Shown one piece after another: positions 18,373 through 26,807 of a stretch of 64,000 bases of DNA. The notes beneath the pieces are model-generated. The model was not told the DNA's origin. It saw only the letters and a program-made list of their open reading frames with translations, and made no database searches. Source of the stretch: Clostridia bacterium (lineage in GTDB: Bacteria > Bacillota > Clostridia > Oscillospirales > Acutalibacteraceae); NCBI GenBank assembly GCA_017415515.1, contig JAFQGI010000021.1, positions 1-64,000 of the forward strand. Direction: 5' to 3'. Both the position numbers and the translations under genes were made by a program. Every line of letters begins with the position of its first letter. The stretch's first letter is position 1.

Positions 18373-18972
18373 TCAATTATTCTGTGCCAAATAGGCAGCT
18401 AAATCCTTAGAAAATACTCTTAATGCGTTGCCACGATGGCTCATGGCATCCTTCTCAGCGGAAGACATCTCGGCAGAGGTGCGATCCCCCACCACAAAGA
18501 TGGGGTCGTAACCAAAACCGTTCTCGCCGGCAGGTGCATAGCCGATCTCACCCTCAAAAGTTCCCTCGGCACGGAGTACGTCCCCATTGGGGAATACACA
18601 ACACACCGAAGCCACAAAGCGAGCACTGCGCTCACTCTTGGGCACATCCTTCATCTCGCCCAACAACAGCATATTGCGGTCGTCGTCAGTGGCTTCTTCC
18701 CCACCGTAGCGGGCGGAATACACACCGGGGCGTCCCCCCAGCGCATCCACCACCAAACCGGAATCGTCGGCGATGGCAGGCAAGCCCGTCACCTGACAGG
18801 CGGAAGCCGCCTTGAGATAGGCGTTCTCCGCAAAGGTGGTGCCGGTCTCCTCCACCTCAGGCAGTTCGATGCCGAGGTCACGGTCGGTGACGCCCTCAAT
18901 GCCCAACGGCTCCAAAATGCGCTGTAACTCAATCAGCTTATGAGCATTATGGGTCGCAATCACAAATTTCAT
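18373..18972 (-). CDS. rdgB: XTP/dITP diphosphatase
   Basis: Cleans the nucleotide pool by hydrolysing dITP, ITP and XTP to monophosphates (199 aa). Ham1/RdgB signatures: ATHNAHKLIEL at the N-terminus (SNNxGK-like), FAENAYLKA, ADDSGLVVDALGGRPGVYSARY, ENGFGYDPIFV and SHRGNAL. Overlap and spacing place it in the same transcript as ftsY (2 nt gap). Confidence 0.96.
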   Translation of the reverse strand: MKFVIATHNAHKLIELQRILEPLGIEGVTDRDLGIELPEVEETGTTFAENAYLKAASACQVTGLPAIADDSGLVVDALGGRPGVYSARYGGEEATDDDRNMLLLGEMKDVPKSERSARFVASVCCVFPNGDVLRAEGTFEGEIGYAPAGENGFGYDPIFVVGDRTSAEMSSAEKDAMSHRGNALRVFSKDLAAYLAQNN

Positions 18973-18974
18973 AC

Positions 18975-19886
18975 TTATTCCTCCGCAAACAGACCCTCGG
19001 CAAACTGCTTAGGATCAAAGGGTTGCAGATCGTCGATACCCTCGCCCACACCCACAAACTTGACCGGCACCTGCAGATCCTCACGGATCGCCAGCACCAC
19101 ACCGCCACGGGCGGTGCCGTCCAGCTTGGTCAGCACGATACCGGTGATGCCGGCGGCAGACTTAAACTCACGCGCCTGATTGACCGCGTTCTGACCGGTG
19201 GTGGCATCCACCACCAGCAGCACCTCTTTATCGGCATCGGGAAGCTCGCGGTCAATAACACGACCGATCTTCGCCAATTCCTCCATCAAATTTTTCTTAT
19301 TGTGCAGACGGCCGGCGGTATCGCAGATGACAATATCGCAACCGCGTGCCTTAGCCGCCTTGACAGTGTCAAACACCACAGCGGCAGGATCGGCACCTTG
19401 ACCGTGCTTCACAATGTCCACGCCGGCACGATCTGCCCACACACCCAGCTGCTCAATAGCGGCATCGCGGAAGGTGTCCGCCGCACCGAGAATGACCTTT
19501 TTACCCTGCGCTTTAAAGTTGGCCGACATCTTGCCGATGGTGGTGGTCTTCCCCACGCCGTTGACGCCGATAACCAAAATTACCGAAGGCTTAGTGTTCA
19601 GATTCAGCTCCTGACCACCCTCCAACATCTCGGACACGATGCCGCACATCATACCGCGGATGGCCATGGGGTCGGTGACACCCTGCTCCTTGACCTGTGC
19701 ACGCAGTTGCTCGCAGATGCGGGATGCGGTGTTGGCGCCCACATCCCCCATCACCAAAATCTCTTCCAATTCTTCAAACAAGTCGTCGTCAATGCGGGTA
19801 AATCCCTTTAACATAGACGAAACCGTGTTCATCAATGAGTCGCGGGTCTTTTTAAGACCTTGACCGATTTTACTAAAAAAACCCAT
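18975..19886 (-). CDS. ftsY: signal recognition particle receptor FtsY
   Basis: SRP-receptor GTPase that docks SRP-ribosome complexes at the membrane (303 aa). N domain (about 1-90), then G domain with GVNGVGKTTTIGKM (G1), DTFRDAAIEQL, DTAGRLHNK (G3), TKLDGTARGG (G4) and GVGEGIDDLQPF. It lacks the long acidic A domain found in E. coli, as is common in Firmicutes. The start at 19886 is preferred because AAGGAG, which includes the last smc codons, lies 8 nt upstream. Confidence 0.96.
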   Translation of the reverse strand: MGFFSKIGQGLKKTRDSLMNTVSSMLKGFTRIDDDLFEELEEILVMGDVGANTASRICEQLRAQVKEQGVTDPMAIRGMMCGIVSEMLEGGQELNLNTKPSVILVIGVNGVGKTTTIGKMSANFKAQGKKVILGAADTFRDAAIEQLGVWADRAGVDIVKHGQGADPAAVVFDTVKAAKARGCDIVICDTAGRLHNKKNLMEELAKIGRVIDRELPDADKEVLLVVDATTGQNAVNQAREFKSAAGITGIVLTKLDGTARGGVVLAIREDLQVPVKFVGVGEGIDDLQPFDPKQFAEGLFAEE

Positions 19887-19891
19887 TGTCA

Positions 19892-22800
19892 TTACTCCTT
19901 GTTATCAGCATCTAACTTCAAACCCAGCTTCTGCTCCACCTCACTGGCACGCAGCTCCAACAGCTTGGACACACCGCGCTCCTGCATGGTCACGCCATAC
20001 AGCGTATCTGCCTCCTCCATCGTACCGCGACGGTGGGTGATGGCGATAAACTGAATGCGGTCGCACATACGCCGCAGATAGGCGGCATAGCGATCCACGT
20101 TCACGTCGTCCAGAGCAGCCTCCACCTCGTCCAGCACGCAGAAGGGCGAAGGAGTGACCTTGAGGATTGCGAACAACAGAGCGGTAGCGGCCAGTGCCTT
20201 TTCGCCGCCGGACAGCGCCTCCAAGTTGAGGATCACCTTTCCGGGAGGCTGGATGAACATATCAATGCCGGAGCCGAGGATGTCATCGGGATCGCTCAGG
20301 CGCAGTTCGCCCTTACCACCACCGAACAACTCGGCAAATACGATACCGTACTGATAGTTGATCTGCTTAAAGCGCTCGATAAACACCTCGCGCATCTGCA
20401 CGGTCAGTTCATTAATCTGTTTGAGCAGTTCCTCTTTGGTCTTCTCCACGTCGTCGATCTGCACCTTGAGGAATTGATAGCGCTCGTTGACCTCTTTGAA
20501 CTCCTCGATAGCGTCCACGTTGACACTGCCAAGAGCACGGATCTTGTTACGCAGTTCCACCACACGGCGGTTGGCCGCAGCGGCGTCCTCGATGGGCTTT
20601 GCCACCGCCTCCGCCTCCATACGGGTCAACTCGTACTCCTCGTACAGGCGGCGGGACAGATCGTCCACCTCCCGCTTGATACCGGCGGTCTTTTCCTCCA
20701 AACGAGCCACTTCCTGACCCATGCGCTCGCGCTCATCGGTCTTTTCGCGGGATTCCAAACGGAGCTGGGTCTGACGAGCCTCGCCCTCGGCACGCTGAGC
20801 CACCAAGCGGGCAATCTCGTCAGCCGAAGCCGCCGCCTGCTCACGCAGACCGGCAGCCTGTGCCTCTTGCTGGGCAATGCGATCCTCGATCTCCTCGTTC
20901 TGCTTCTGAAGATCGGCAATCTGCTGATTCAGCAACGCCTCGTGACCGGCAGAATCGTCCTGACGGGTACGCAGTTCGGCAATCGCCGTCTCCAAACCTT
21001 CGATTTCTTTCTCATAGCCCAGCACCGCCAGCTTTTGCTCCGCAATACGCTCGGAGAGCTGCTCACGCTGCTGTGCCAACTGCTGACGCCCACCGGTCAA
21101 CTCAGCTAGCTTGGCCTCAATGCTATTTTGCTCGGCGGTCAGGCGCTCCACCTCGGCGGCGGCGGCATCCATCGCCTTTTGGCAGGCGGCGGCACGCTCG
21201 TTGAGAGTGACGATCTCATCGGCGGCTTCTTTAGCGGCCTGCTTGTTCTGGTCGGCCTGCTCCTGCAGACGACGCACCTCACCCTCCAGACGGATCTTAT
21301 CCTCCTGGGCGGTGGTCAGCTCGCCGCGTGCGCCCAACAACTGGGCCTCTACTTCAGAGGCGTCCTGCTGCAGCACGCGATACTGCTCCTTGGCAGTTTC
21401 CAGTTTCTTCATTTCCTCAACGGCTTCCGCCTTGAGTCGCTCAATATCCGCACGGCGGGACATCAAGCCCGCACCTTTGACGGTGGAGCCACCGGTCATG
21501 GAACCGCCGGCGTTGATCACCTGACCGTCCAGGGTCACAATGCGGAATTTATAGCTGTGACGGCGTGCCATAGACACGGCATAATCCATATCCTCAGCTA
21601 CAATGGTACGACCCAACAGATTCTTGGCAATGCCCTCGTATTTCTTATCATAAGTCACCAGATCGCTGGCCAGGCCCACAAAGCCGGGCTCATCCTCGGG
21701 AATATCGGTCATCACATTGGCCTTCACCGAGGTCAGCGGCAAGAAGGTGGCACGGCCACCCTTGGTCTCGCTCAGATAGCGGATACCCTTCTTGGCATCC
21801 TCCTCCCGTTCGCAAACGAGATTCTGTGCGGCAGCACCCAGCGCCGTCTCGATGGCGAGAGCATATTCGGCATCCGCCTGAATCAGGCGGGACACAGGAC
21901 CCAAAACGCCCTGCAAAGCGCCACGCTCCGCCTGCTTGATGACGGCGCGGACAGAGAGCTGAAAGCCCTCCATGTTCCGCTCCATCTCCTCCAGCATACG
22001 GACACGGCGCTGTTTCTCTTCCACGTCCAAACCCTGCTTATCCAACGCCTCCTTGGCGGTGTTCAGCTTGGCAGAACGGTTCTGATAGCGATATTCATAA
22101 CCGGACAGGGTGTTTTGCAAGCTCTCCACCTTGTCGGCGCAGATTTTGAATGCATCCTCCGCATCCTTCAGCTCCGCATCAGCGGCCTCAGCCGCCTGCT
22201 GACGCAGGGTGGCGGCGGCGGTGAGCTGGGACAGACGCAGGGTGATCTCACGTAAAGAGGACTCGTTGGTGACACCGGTCACACGCACCTCGGAAATGTC
22301 CAGCGCCAGCTTAGCGGCATCGGCGGACAGTGCCTCAATGCGGTCGGAGGTCTCATCGCTGCTGCGAGCCAAGGATTCCATCTCCTCGGTCAGCGCCAGT
22401 CGCTGCTGCTCTGCCTCGGTGATAGAGGTACGACGAGCCTCAATATCCTCCTGACGGTGAGCAATCTCCTCGTCAATGTGCAGGTTACCCTCGCGGGCGG
22501 CGGCAATCTCGCCCTCCACACGCTGAATATTCTCGTTATTGTGGAAAATATCGTTGCGCAGCACAGCCACCTGGCTGTCGCAGACTGCGGCCTGTTCCTC
22601 CAGGGCGGCGGCGGCACGGCGCACCTCGTCCATCTGCACCTCCAACTGCTGGGCGGCCAGCGCGATGCGCTCCACCTCCTCATCGCAAGAATCAATGGAA
22701 CTACCTGCCGCCTCATACTGGATGCGAGCGTTCTCCAGTTTGGCATCCAAATCCCGCAAGATACCGCGGGAATCGTTCATGGTGCGGAGCCACAGACCGA

Positions 22801-23479
22801 TCTCCAGCTCCTTCTTCTCACCGGCATATTCCAGAAACTTCTTTGCCTTATTGGCCTGATGCTCCAGAGGACCTACGCGATCCTCCAACTCCTGCAAAAT
22901 GTCGTGCAGACGATCCAGGTTATCCTGGGTCTTACGCAGACTATTCTCTGCCTTATCTTTCTTGTAACGATACTTAGCGATACCCGCCGCCTCGTCAAAG
23001 ATCTCACGGCGATTGTTGGCGCGGGAGGTAACGATCTCGTCGATACGACCCTGACCGATGATGGAATAGCCGTCACGACCCAAACCCGTATTCATAAACA
23101 GCATACGGATATCCTCAAGGCGCACGGTGGCGCCGTTGAGCTGATACTCGCTACCGCCGGAGCGATAGCAACGGCGGGTGACCCGCACCTCGTCGTTGTC
23201 CATCTCCAGCATACGGGTGGTATTGTCAATCACCAACGACACCTCGGCGTAGCCCATGGGACGACGCTGGGCGGTACCGTTGAAGATGACGTCCTCCATC
23301 TTGGAACCACGCAGGGACTTGCTGGACTGCTCGCCCAGCACCCACTTGATGGCATCGCTGATATTGGACTTACCGCTACCGTTGGGGCCCACAACGGCGG
23401 TCATGCCGTCGCTGAAGGTCAGTACGGTTTTATCGGGAAAGGATTTAAATCCGTGTAATTCCAATGCTTTTAAAACCAA
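19892..23479 (-). CDS. smc: chromosome segregation protein SMC
   Basis: Large ATPase (1195 aa) that compacts and segregates the chromosome with ScpAB. Walker A GPNGSGKSNISDAI near residue 32, then a long coiled coil. The hinge region is around residues 520-640 (GVLGPVSRLIQ, NAGGSMTGGS), followed by a second coiled coil, signature LSGGEKALAATAL and Walker B CVLDEVEAALDD. Length and architecture are standard. Sits in the order rnc-smc-ftsY, as in Bacillus. Confidence 0.97.
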   Translation of the reverse strand: MVLKALELHGFKSFPDKTVLTFSDGMTAVVGPNGSGKSNISDAIKWVLGEQSSKSLRGSKMEDVIFNGTAQRRPMGYAEVSLVIDNTTRMLEMDNDEVRVTRRCYRSGGSEYQLNGATVRLEDIRMLFMNTGLGRDGYSIIGQGRIDEIVTSRANNRREIFDEAAGIAKYRYKKDKAENSLRKTQDNLDRLHDILQELEDRVGPLEHQANKAKKFLEYAGEKKELEIGLWLRTMNDSRGILRDLDAKLENARIQYEAAGSSIDSCDEEVERIALAAQQLEVQMDEVRRAAAALEEQAAVCDSQVAVLRNDIFHNNENIQRVEGEIAAAREGNLHIDEEIAHRQEDIEARRTSITEAEQQRLALTEEMESLARSSDETSDRIEALSADAAKLALDISEVRVTGVTNESSLREITLRLSQLTAAATLRQQAAEAADAELKDAEDAFKICADKVESLQNTLSGYEYRYQNRSAKLNTAKEALDKQGLDVEEKQRRVRMLEEMERNMEGFQLSVRAVIKQAERGALQGVLGPVSRLIQADAEYALAIETALGAAAQNLVCEREEDAKKGIRYLSETKGGRATFLPLTSVKANVMTDIPEDEPGFVGLASDLVTYDKKYEGIAKNLLGRTIVAEDMDYAVSMARRHSYKFRIVTLDGQVINAGGSMTGGSTVKGAGLMSRRADIERLKAEAVEEMKKLETAKEQYRVLQQDASEVEAQLLGARGELTTAQEDKIRLEGEVRRLQEQADQNKQAAKEAADEIVTLNERAAACQKAMDAAAAEVERLTAEQNSIEAKLAELTGGRQQLAQQREQLSERIAEQKLAVLGYEKEIEGLETAIAELRTRQDDSAGHEALLNQQIADLQKQNEEIEDRIAQQEAQAAGLREQAAASADEIARLVAQRAEGEARQTQLRLESREKTDERERMGQEVARLEEKTAGIKREVDDLSRRLYEEYELTRMEAEAVAKPIEDAAAANRRVVELRNKIRALGSVNVDAIEEFKEVNERYQFLKVQIDDVEKTKEELLKQINELTVQMREVFIERFKQINYQYGIVFAELFGGGKGELRLSDPDDILGSGIDMFIQPPGKVILNLEALSGGEKALAATALLFAILKVTPSPFCVLDEVEAALDDVNVDRYAAYLRRMCDRIQFIAITHRRGTMEEADTLYGVTMQERGVSKLLELRASEVEQKLGLKLDADNKE

Positions 23480-23500
23480 AGCGTTCTTCCTCCTTTGGAT

Positions 23501-24187
23501 TTATTCGTAGCCCATCAATTTCAGGGCTTCATGAGCCGCCTGTTGTTCGGACTCTTTCTTACTGCGGCCGCGACCCACGCCGATCACGTTGGAGTTGAGA
23601 TGCACCTCGGTGATAAAGGTCTTGTTGTGGTCGGGACCGGACTCGCCGGACAGGACATATTCCAACCTCTCGCCGGGATTCTGTTGGACGATCTCCTGCA
23701 AGGCGGTCTTATAATCTTTGAATTTGCGGCGGCGTTGGCTCTCCGCCTCAGGGATGATGAATCGGAGCACAAATTTCTCCGCCGGCTCCATACCACCGTC
23801 TAAGTAAATGGCGGCCAGCACCGCCTCGTACATATCCGCCAAAATGGAGGGCCTCTCCGCTCCGCCGCTGTGCTGCTCACCGCGACCCAAGCGGGCGTAT
23901 TTTCCCAAGCCCAACTGCTTGGAATAGCCGCACAGCGCCTTTTCGCACACCACGGCGGCACGCAATTTGGTCAGCTCACCCTCATCGGGAACACGATCCT
24001 TCTCAAACAGATACTGCGCCGTCACAAAGCCCAGCACCGAATCTCCCAAAAACTCCAACCGTTCGTAAGACTCCACGCCGTGCCCCTCATTGGCAAAGGA
24101 GGAATGGGTCAGCGCCTGCCGCAGCAAGCTCTCATTTTTAAAGTCATATCCGATTTCTTTCATTAAGGGTGTCAAATCCTTCGACAC
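23501..24187 (-). CDS. rnc: ribonuclease III
   Basis: Double-strand-specific endoribonuclease for rRNA and mRNA processing (about 228 aa). RNase III signature ERLEFLGDSVLGF and metal-binding DMYEAVLAAIYLD, followed by a C-terminal dsRNA-binding domain (DYKTALQEIVQQ, SKKESEQQAAHEALK). A GTG at 24187 preceded by GGGGTGA looks best; a GTG three codons upstream would overlap the ACP-like stop in GTGA fashion. Either way it is coupled to the upstream gene. Confidence 0.95.
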   Translation of the reverse strand: MSKDLTPLMKEIGYDFKNESLLRQALTHSSFANEGHGVESYERLEFLGDSVLGFVTAQYLFEKDRVPDEGELTKLRAAVVCEKALCGYSKQLGLGKYARLGRGEQHSGGAERPSILADMYEAVLAAIYLDGGMEPAEKFVLRFIIPEAESQRRRKFKDYKTALQEIVQQNPGERLEYVLSGESGPDHNKTFITEVHLNSNVIGVGRGRSKKESEQQAAHEALKLMGYE

Positions 24188-24192
24188 AACGC

Positions 24193-24432
24193 TCACCCCT
24201 TTCCGTTTAAATCATCTTCCACAAAGCCGACCACATCCTCTACGGTCACAAAGCCGTCCAGGGTTTCGTCGTCAATACTCACGCCGTACATTTCACCCAA
24301 AAACACCGCCATATCCTTTCGTTCGTGAGGGGCGATGTTCAAATCATCCAGGGTAGCATCCATCCGCACGTCCTCCGGCTCACAGCCGTAGTTGCGGCAA
24401 AACAGCGCGGTCAGCACATCCAGTACACGCAT
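24193..24432 (-). CDS. acyl-carrier-protein-like protein lacking the phosphopantetheine serine
   Basis: 79-residue acidic protein with the ACP helix pattern, located where acpP usually lies (plsX-acpP-rnc). The helix II start that should read DSL reads IAPHER: Pro35 stands at the position of the phosphopantetheine-bearing serine, and no nearby serine replaces it. The C-terminal half (VTVEDVVGFVED) keeps the ACP pattern. It therefore probably cannot carry acyl chains; a structural or regulatory role is possible. GAGGAG precedes the ATG; the stop overlaps rnc. Confidence 0.7.
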   Translation of the reverse strand: MRVLDVLTALFCRNYGCEPEDVRMDATLDDLNIAPHERKDMAVFLGEMYGVSIDDETLDGFVTVEDVVGFVEDDLNGKG

Positions 24433-24437
24433 CTTGC

Positions 24438-25445
24438 TTACTCCTCGACAGTGCCTTTTTTCGCCACCGCCGCCTCGATCTGAGCGATGGCATCGCTGGC
24501 GGCAAATTCGGAGGCAATACGGATGGCAGAGCAGAAGCCGTCGGCCTTGGAGTTGCCGTGAGCCTTGATCACCGGCTTGTTGACGCCCAGCAACACCGCA
24601 CCGCCGTATTCGGAGGTGGACAGTTTCTTTTTCAGCACCCGCAGGCCGGGCATCACAAGCATCGCACCGATCTTGGTGCGCAGAGAGGACATAAAGGACT
24701 GCTTGAGATTCTTCATCAGCATATCCACCGTGCCCTCCAAGGTCTTGAGTAACACGTTGCCGGAGAAGCCATCGGCCACCACCACGTCCGCTACACCGGC
24801 GGGCACGTCACGCGCCTCCACATTGCCGATGAAGTTGAGGTCGCTCTCTTTCAGCAACGGGAAAGTGGCCAGTTGCAACTCGCCGCCCTTGGTGTCCTCA
24901 GTGCCTACGTTCAGCAGACCCACGCGAGGGCCACCCTCACGAGGATACATGTGGGACATATAGATGCTGCCCATGTGGGCAAACTGCACCAACATCTCGG
25001 GACGGCAATCCGCATTGGCGCCGCAGTCGATGAGCATAAAGGGCTTGTCGTCGGAGGGCATCACGGGAGCCAACGCAGGGCGAGACACGCCCTTAATACG
25101 CTTGACGATAAAGGTACCACCCATCAGCAAAGCACCGGTGCTGCCGGCACTCACAACCGCATCGCCCTTACCCTCTGCCAGCAGACGCAGAGCCACCGCC
25201 ATGGAGCAGTCCTTATGCTCACGCAGAATGCTCTTAGGGTGATCCTCCATGGTCATCACGTCAGAGGCGTGGACAATCTCCATACGCTCCAGCGAAATCT
25301 CGTTCTCTGCCGCCGCCTGACGAATCTTCTCCTCGTCACCGGTCAGGATGATGTCACAATCATAGGTGACAACGGCTTTGGCCGCACCCTTCAGAATCTC
25401 TACGGGGGCGTTGTCGCCACCAAACGCATCCACAATAATACGCAT
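24438..25445 (-). CDS. plsX: phosphate acyltransferase PlsX
   Basis: Converts acyl-ACP and phosphate to acyl-phosphate, the first step of phospholipid synthesis with PlsY (335 aa). Family blocks: IIVDAFGGDNAPVEILKGA, VVSAGSTGALLMGG, LIDCGANADCRPE, GNVEARDVPAGVADVVVADGFSGNVLLKT. It starts directly at the trmFO stop codon (no gap), with the ribosome site inside trmFO. Confidence 0.96.
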   Translation of the reverse strand: MRIIVDAFGGDNAPVEILKGAAKAVVTYDCDIILTGDEEKIRQAAAENEISLERMEIVHASDVMTMEDHPKSILREHKDCSMAVALRLLAEGKGDAVVSAGSTGALLMGGTFIVKRIKGVSRPALAPVMPSDDKPFMLIDCGANADCRPEMLVQFAHMGSIYMSHMYPREGGPRVGLLNVGTEDTKGGELQLATFPLLKESDLNFIGNVEARDVPAGVADVVVADGFSGNVLLKTLEGTVDMLMKNLKQSFMSSLRTKIGAMLVMPGLRVLKKKLSTSEYGGAVLLGVNKPVIKAHGNSKADGFCSAIRIASEFAASDAIAQIEAAVAKKGTVEE

Positions 25446-26780
25446 TTATTTATCCTCGCTTTCTATCCGGATGGTTTCCGGCATATCCGCTATGACGCGA
25501 TCCAAGCTATCCAACGCTCGTTGAGCCAACGCCGCATAGCGCATCTTTTTATCCCGAATATGGGTCTCCAAGCCGGGCAAAATGCCGAAATTGGCACCCA
25601 TGGGCTGATAGTCCGCATTGGGGGTGCTGACGTGAGCCGCCAACGCCCCCATCATGGTGTCTCGCGGCAGGATAAGCGGCTCCTGTCCCCGCACCATGCG
25701 GCAGGCGTTGATGCCCGCCAAAATACCGGCGGCGGCAGACTCCATATAGCCCTCCACGCCGGTCATCTGCCCCGCAAACAGCAGAGTAGGGCGGCTCTTC
25801 ATCCGAAAAGCGCTATCCAACAGTTCGGGAGCGTTCAGGAAGGTGTTGCGGTGCATCACGCCGTAGCGCATAAACTCCGCATTTTTCAGCGCGGGAATCA
25901 TCCCGAACACCCGCTTCTGCTCAGGGAATTTCAAATTAGTCTGAAAACCCACCAAATTGTACAGCGTACCCTCGGCGTTTTCGGCACGCAACTGCACCAC
26001 CGCCCAGGGACGATGTCCCGTGTGGGGATCACGCAGGCCCACCGGCTTCATCGGACCAAAGCGGATGGAATCGCTGCCACGCTTGGCCAACACTTCGATG
26101 GGCATACAGCCCTCGTACACATGCAGTTTATCAAATTCATGGAGGGGAGCAGTCTCTGCCGTCACCAAGGCGGCGTGAAATGCCTCGTACTCCTCTTTGT
26201 TCAGGGGGCAGTTGATATAATCCCCCTCCCCGCTCTCCTCACGGTCATAGCGAGAAGCGCGGAAGGCACTGTTCATATCCACGCTGTCGGCGGTGACAAT
26301 GGGTGCCGCCGCATCGTAGAAGGACAGCCCTCCGCCGCACAGATCGGCAATCGCTTTCGCCAATGGCTCGCTGGTCAGCGGCCCGGTGGCAATGATCACC
26401 ACCCCCTCCTCGGGAATGGAGGTGACTTCACCTTGCTTGATCGTAATCAAGGGATGCTCTTGAATACGTCGCGTTACCTCGGAAGAGAACAGCTCTCTGT
26501 CCACCGCCAAGGCGCCGCCTGCCGGCACCGCACAGCCATAGGCCACCGGCACACACAAACTGCCCAATCGCCGCATCTCCTCTTTCAGCAGACCGGCGGC
26601 GCTCTCAACACGTCGCGCTTTCAGCGAATTGGAGCAGACCAGCTCGGCAAACCCACTGTGACGGTGAGCCGGGGTATATTTTTCCGGCTTCATCTCCCAC
26701 AGGGTCACCGGAATGCCCTGCTGTGCCACGGTATAGGCAGCCTCACAGCCCGCCAGACCGGCACCGATTACCGTCACCAT
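25446..26780 (-). CDS. trmFO: methylenetetrahydrofolate-tRNA-(uracil-54-C5)-methyltransferase
   Basis: FAD- and folate-dependent enzyme making ribothymidine 54 in tRNA (444 aa). FAD-binding VIGAGLAGCEAAY at the N-terminus, CSNSLKARRVESAAGLLKEEMRRLGSL... family block beginning at about residue 50, MTGVEGYMESAAAGI near the C-terminus. Located between topA and plsX; in Firmicutes trmFO often follows topA. Confidence 0.96.
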   Translation of the reverse strand: MVTVIGAGLAGCEAAYTVAQQGIPVTLWEMKPEKYTPAHRHSGFAELVCSNSLKARRVESAAGLLKEEMRRLGSLCVPVAYGCAVPAGGALAVDRELFSSEVTRRIQEHPLITIKQGEVTSIPEEGVVIIATGPLTSEPLAKAIADLCGGGLSFYDAAAPIVTADSVDMNSAFRASRYDREESGEGDYINCPLNKEEYEAFHAALVTAETAPLHEFDKLHVYEGCMPIEVLAKRGSDSIRFGPMKPVGLRDPHTGHRPWAVVQLRAENAEGTLYNLVGFQTNLKFPEQKRVFGMIPALKNAEFMRYGVMHRNTFLNAPELLDSAFRMKSRPTLLFAGQMTGVEGYMESAAAGILAGINACRMVRGQEPLILPRDTMMGALAAHVSTPNADYQPMGANFGILPGLETHIRDKKMRYAALAQRALDSLDRVIADMPETIRIESEDK

Positions 26781-26807
26781 CGGTCATGCTCCTTTCTGTC
26801 AAATACG

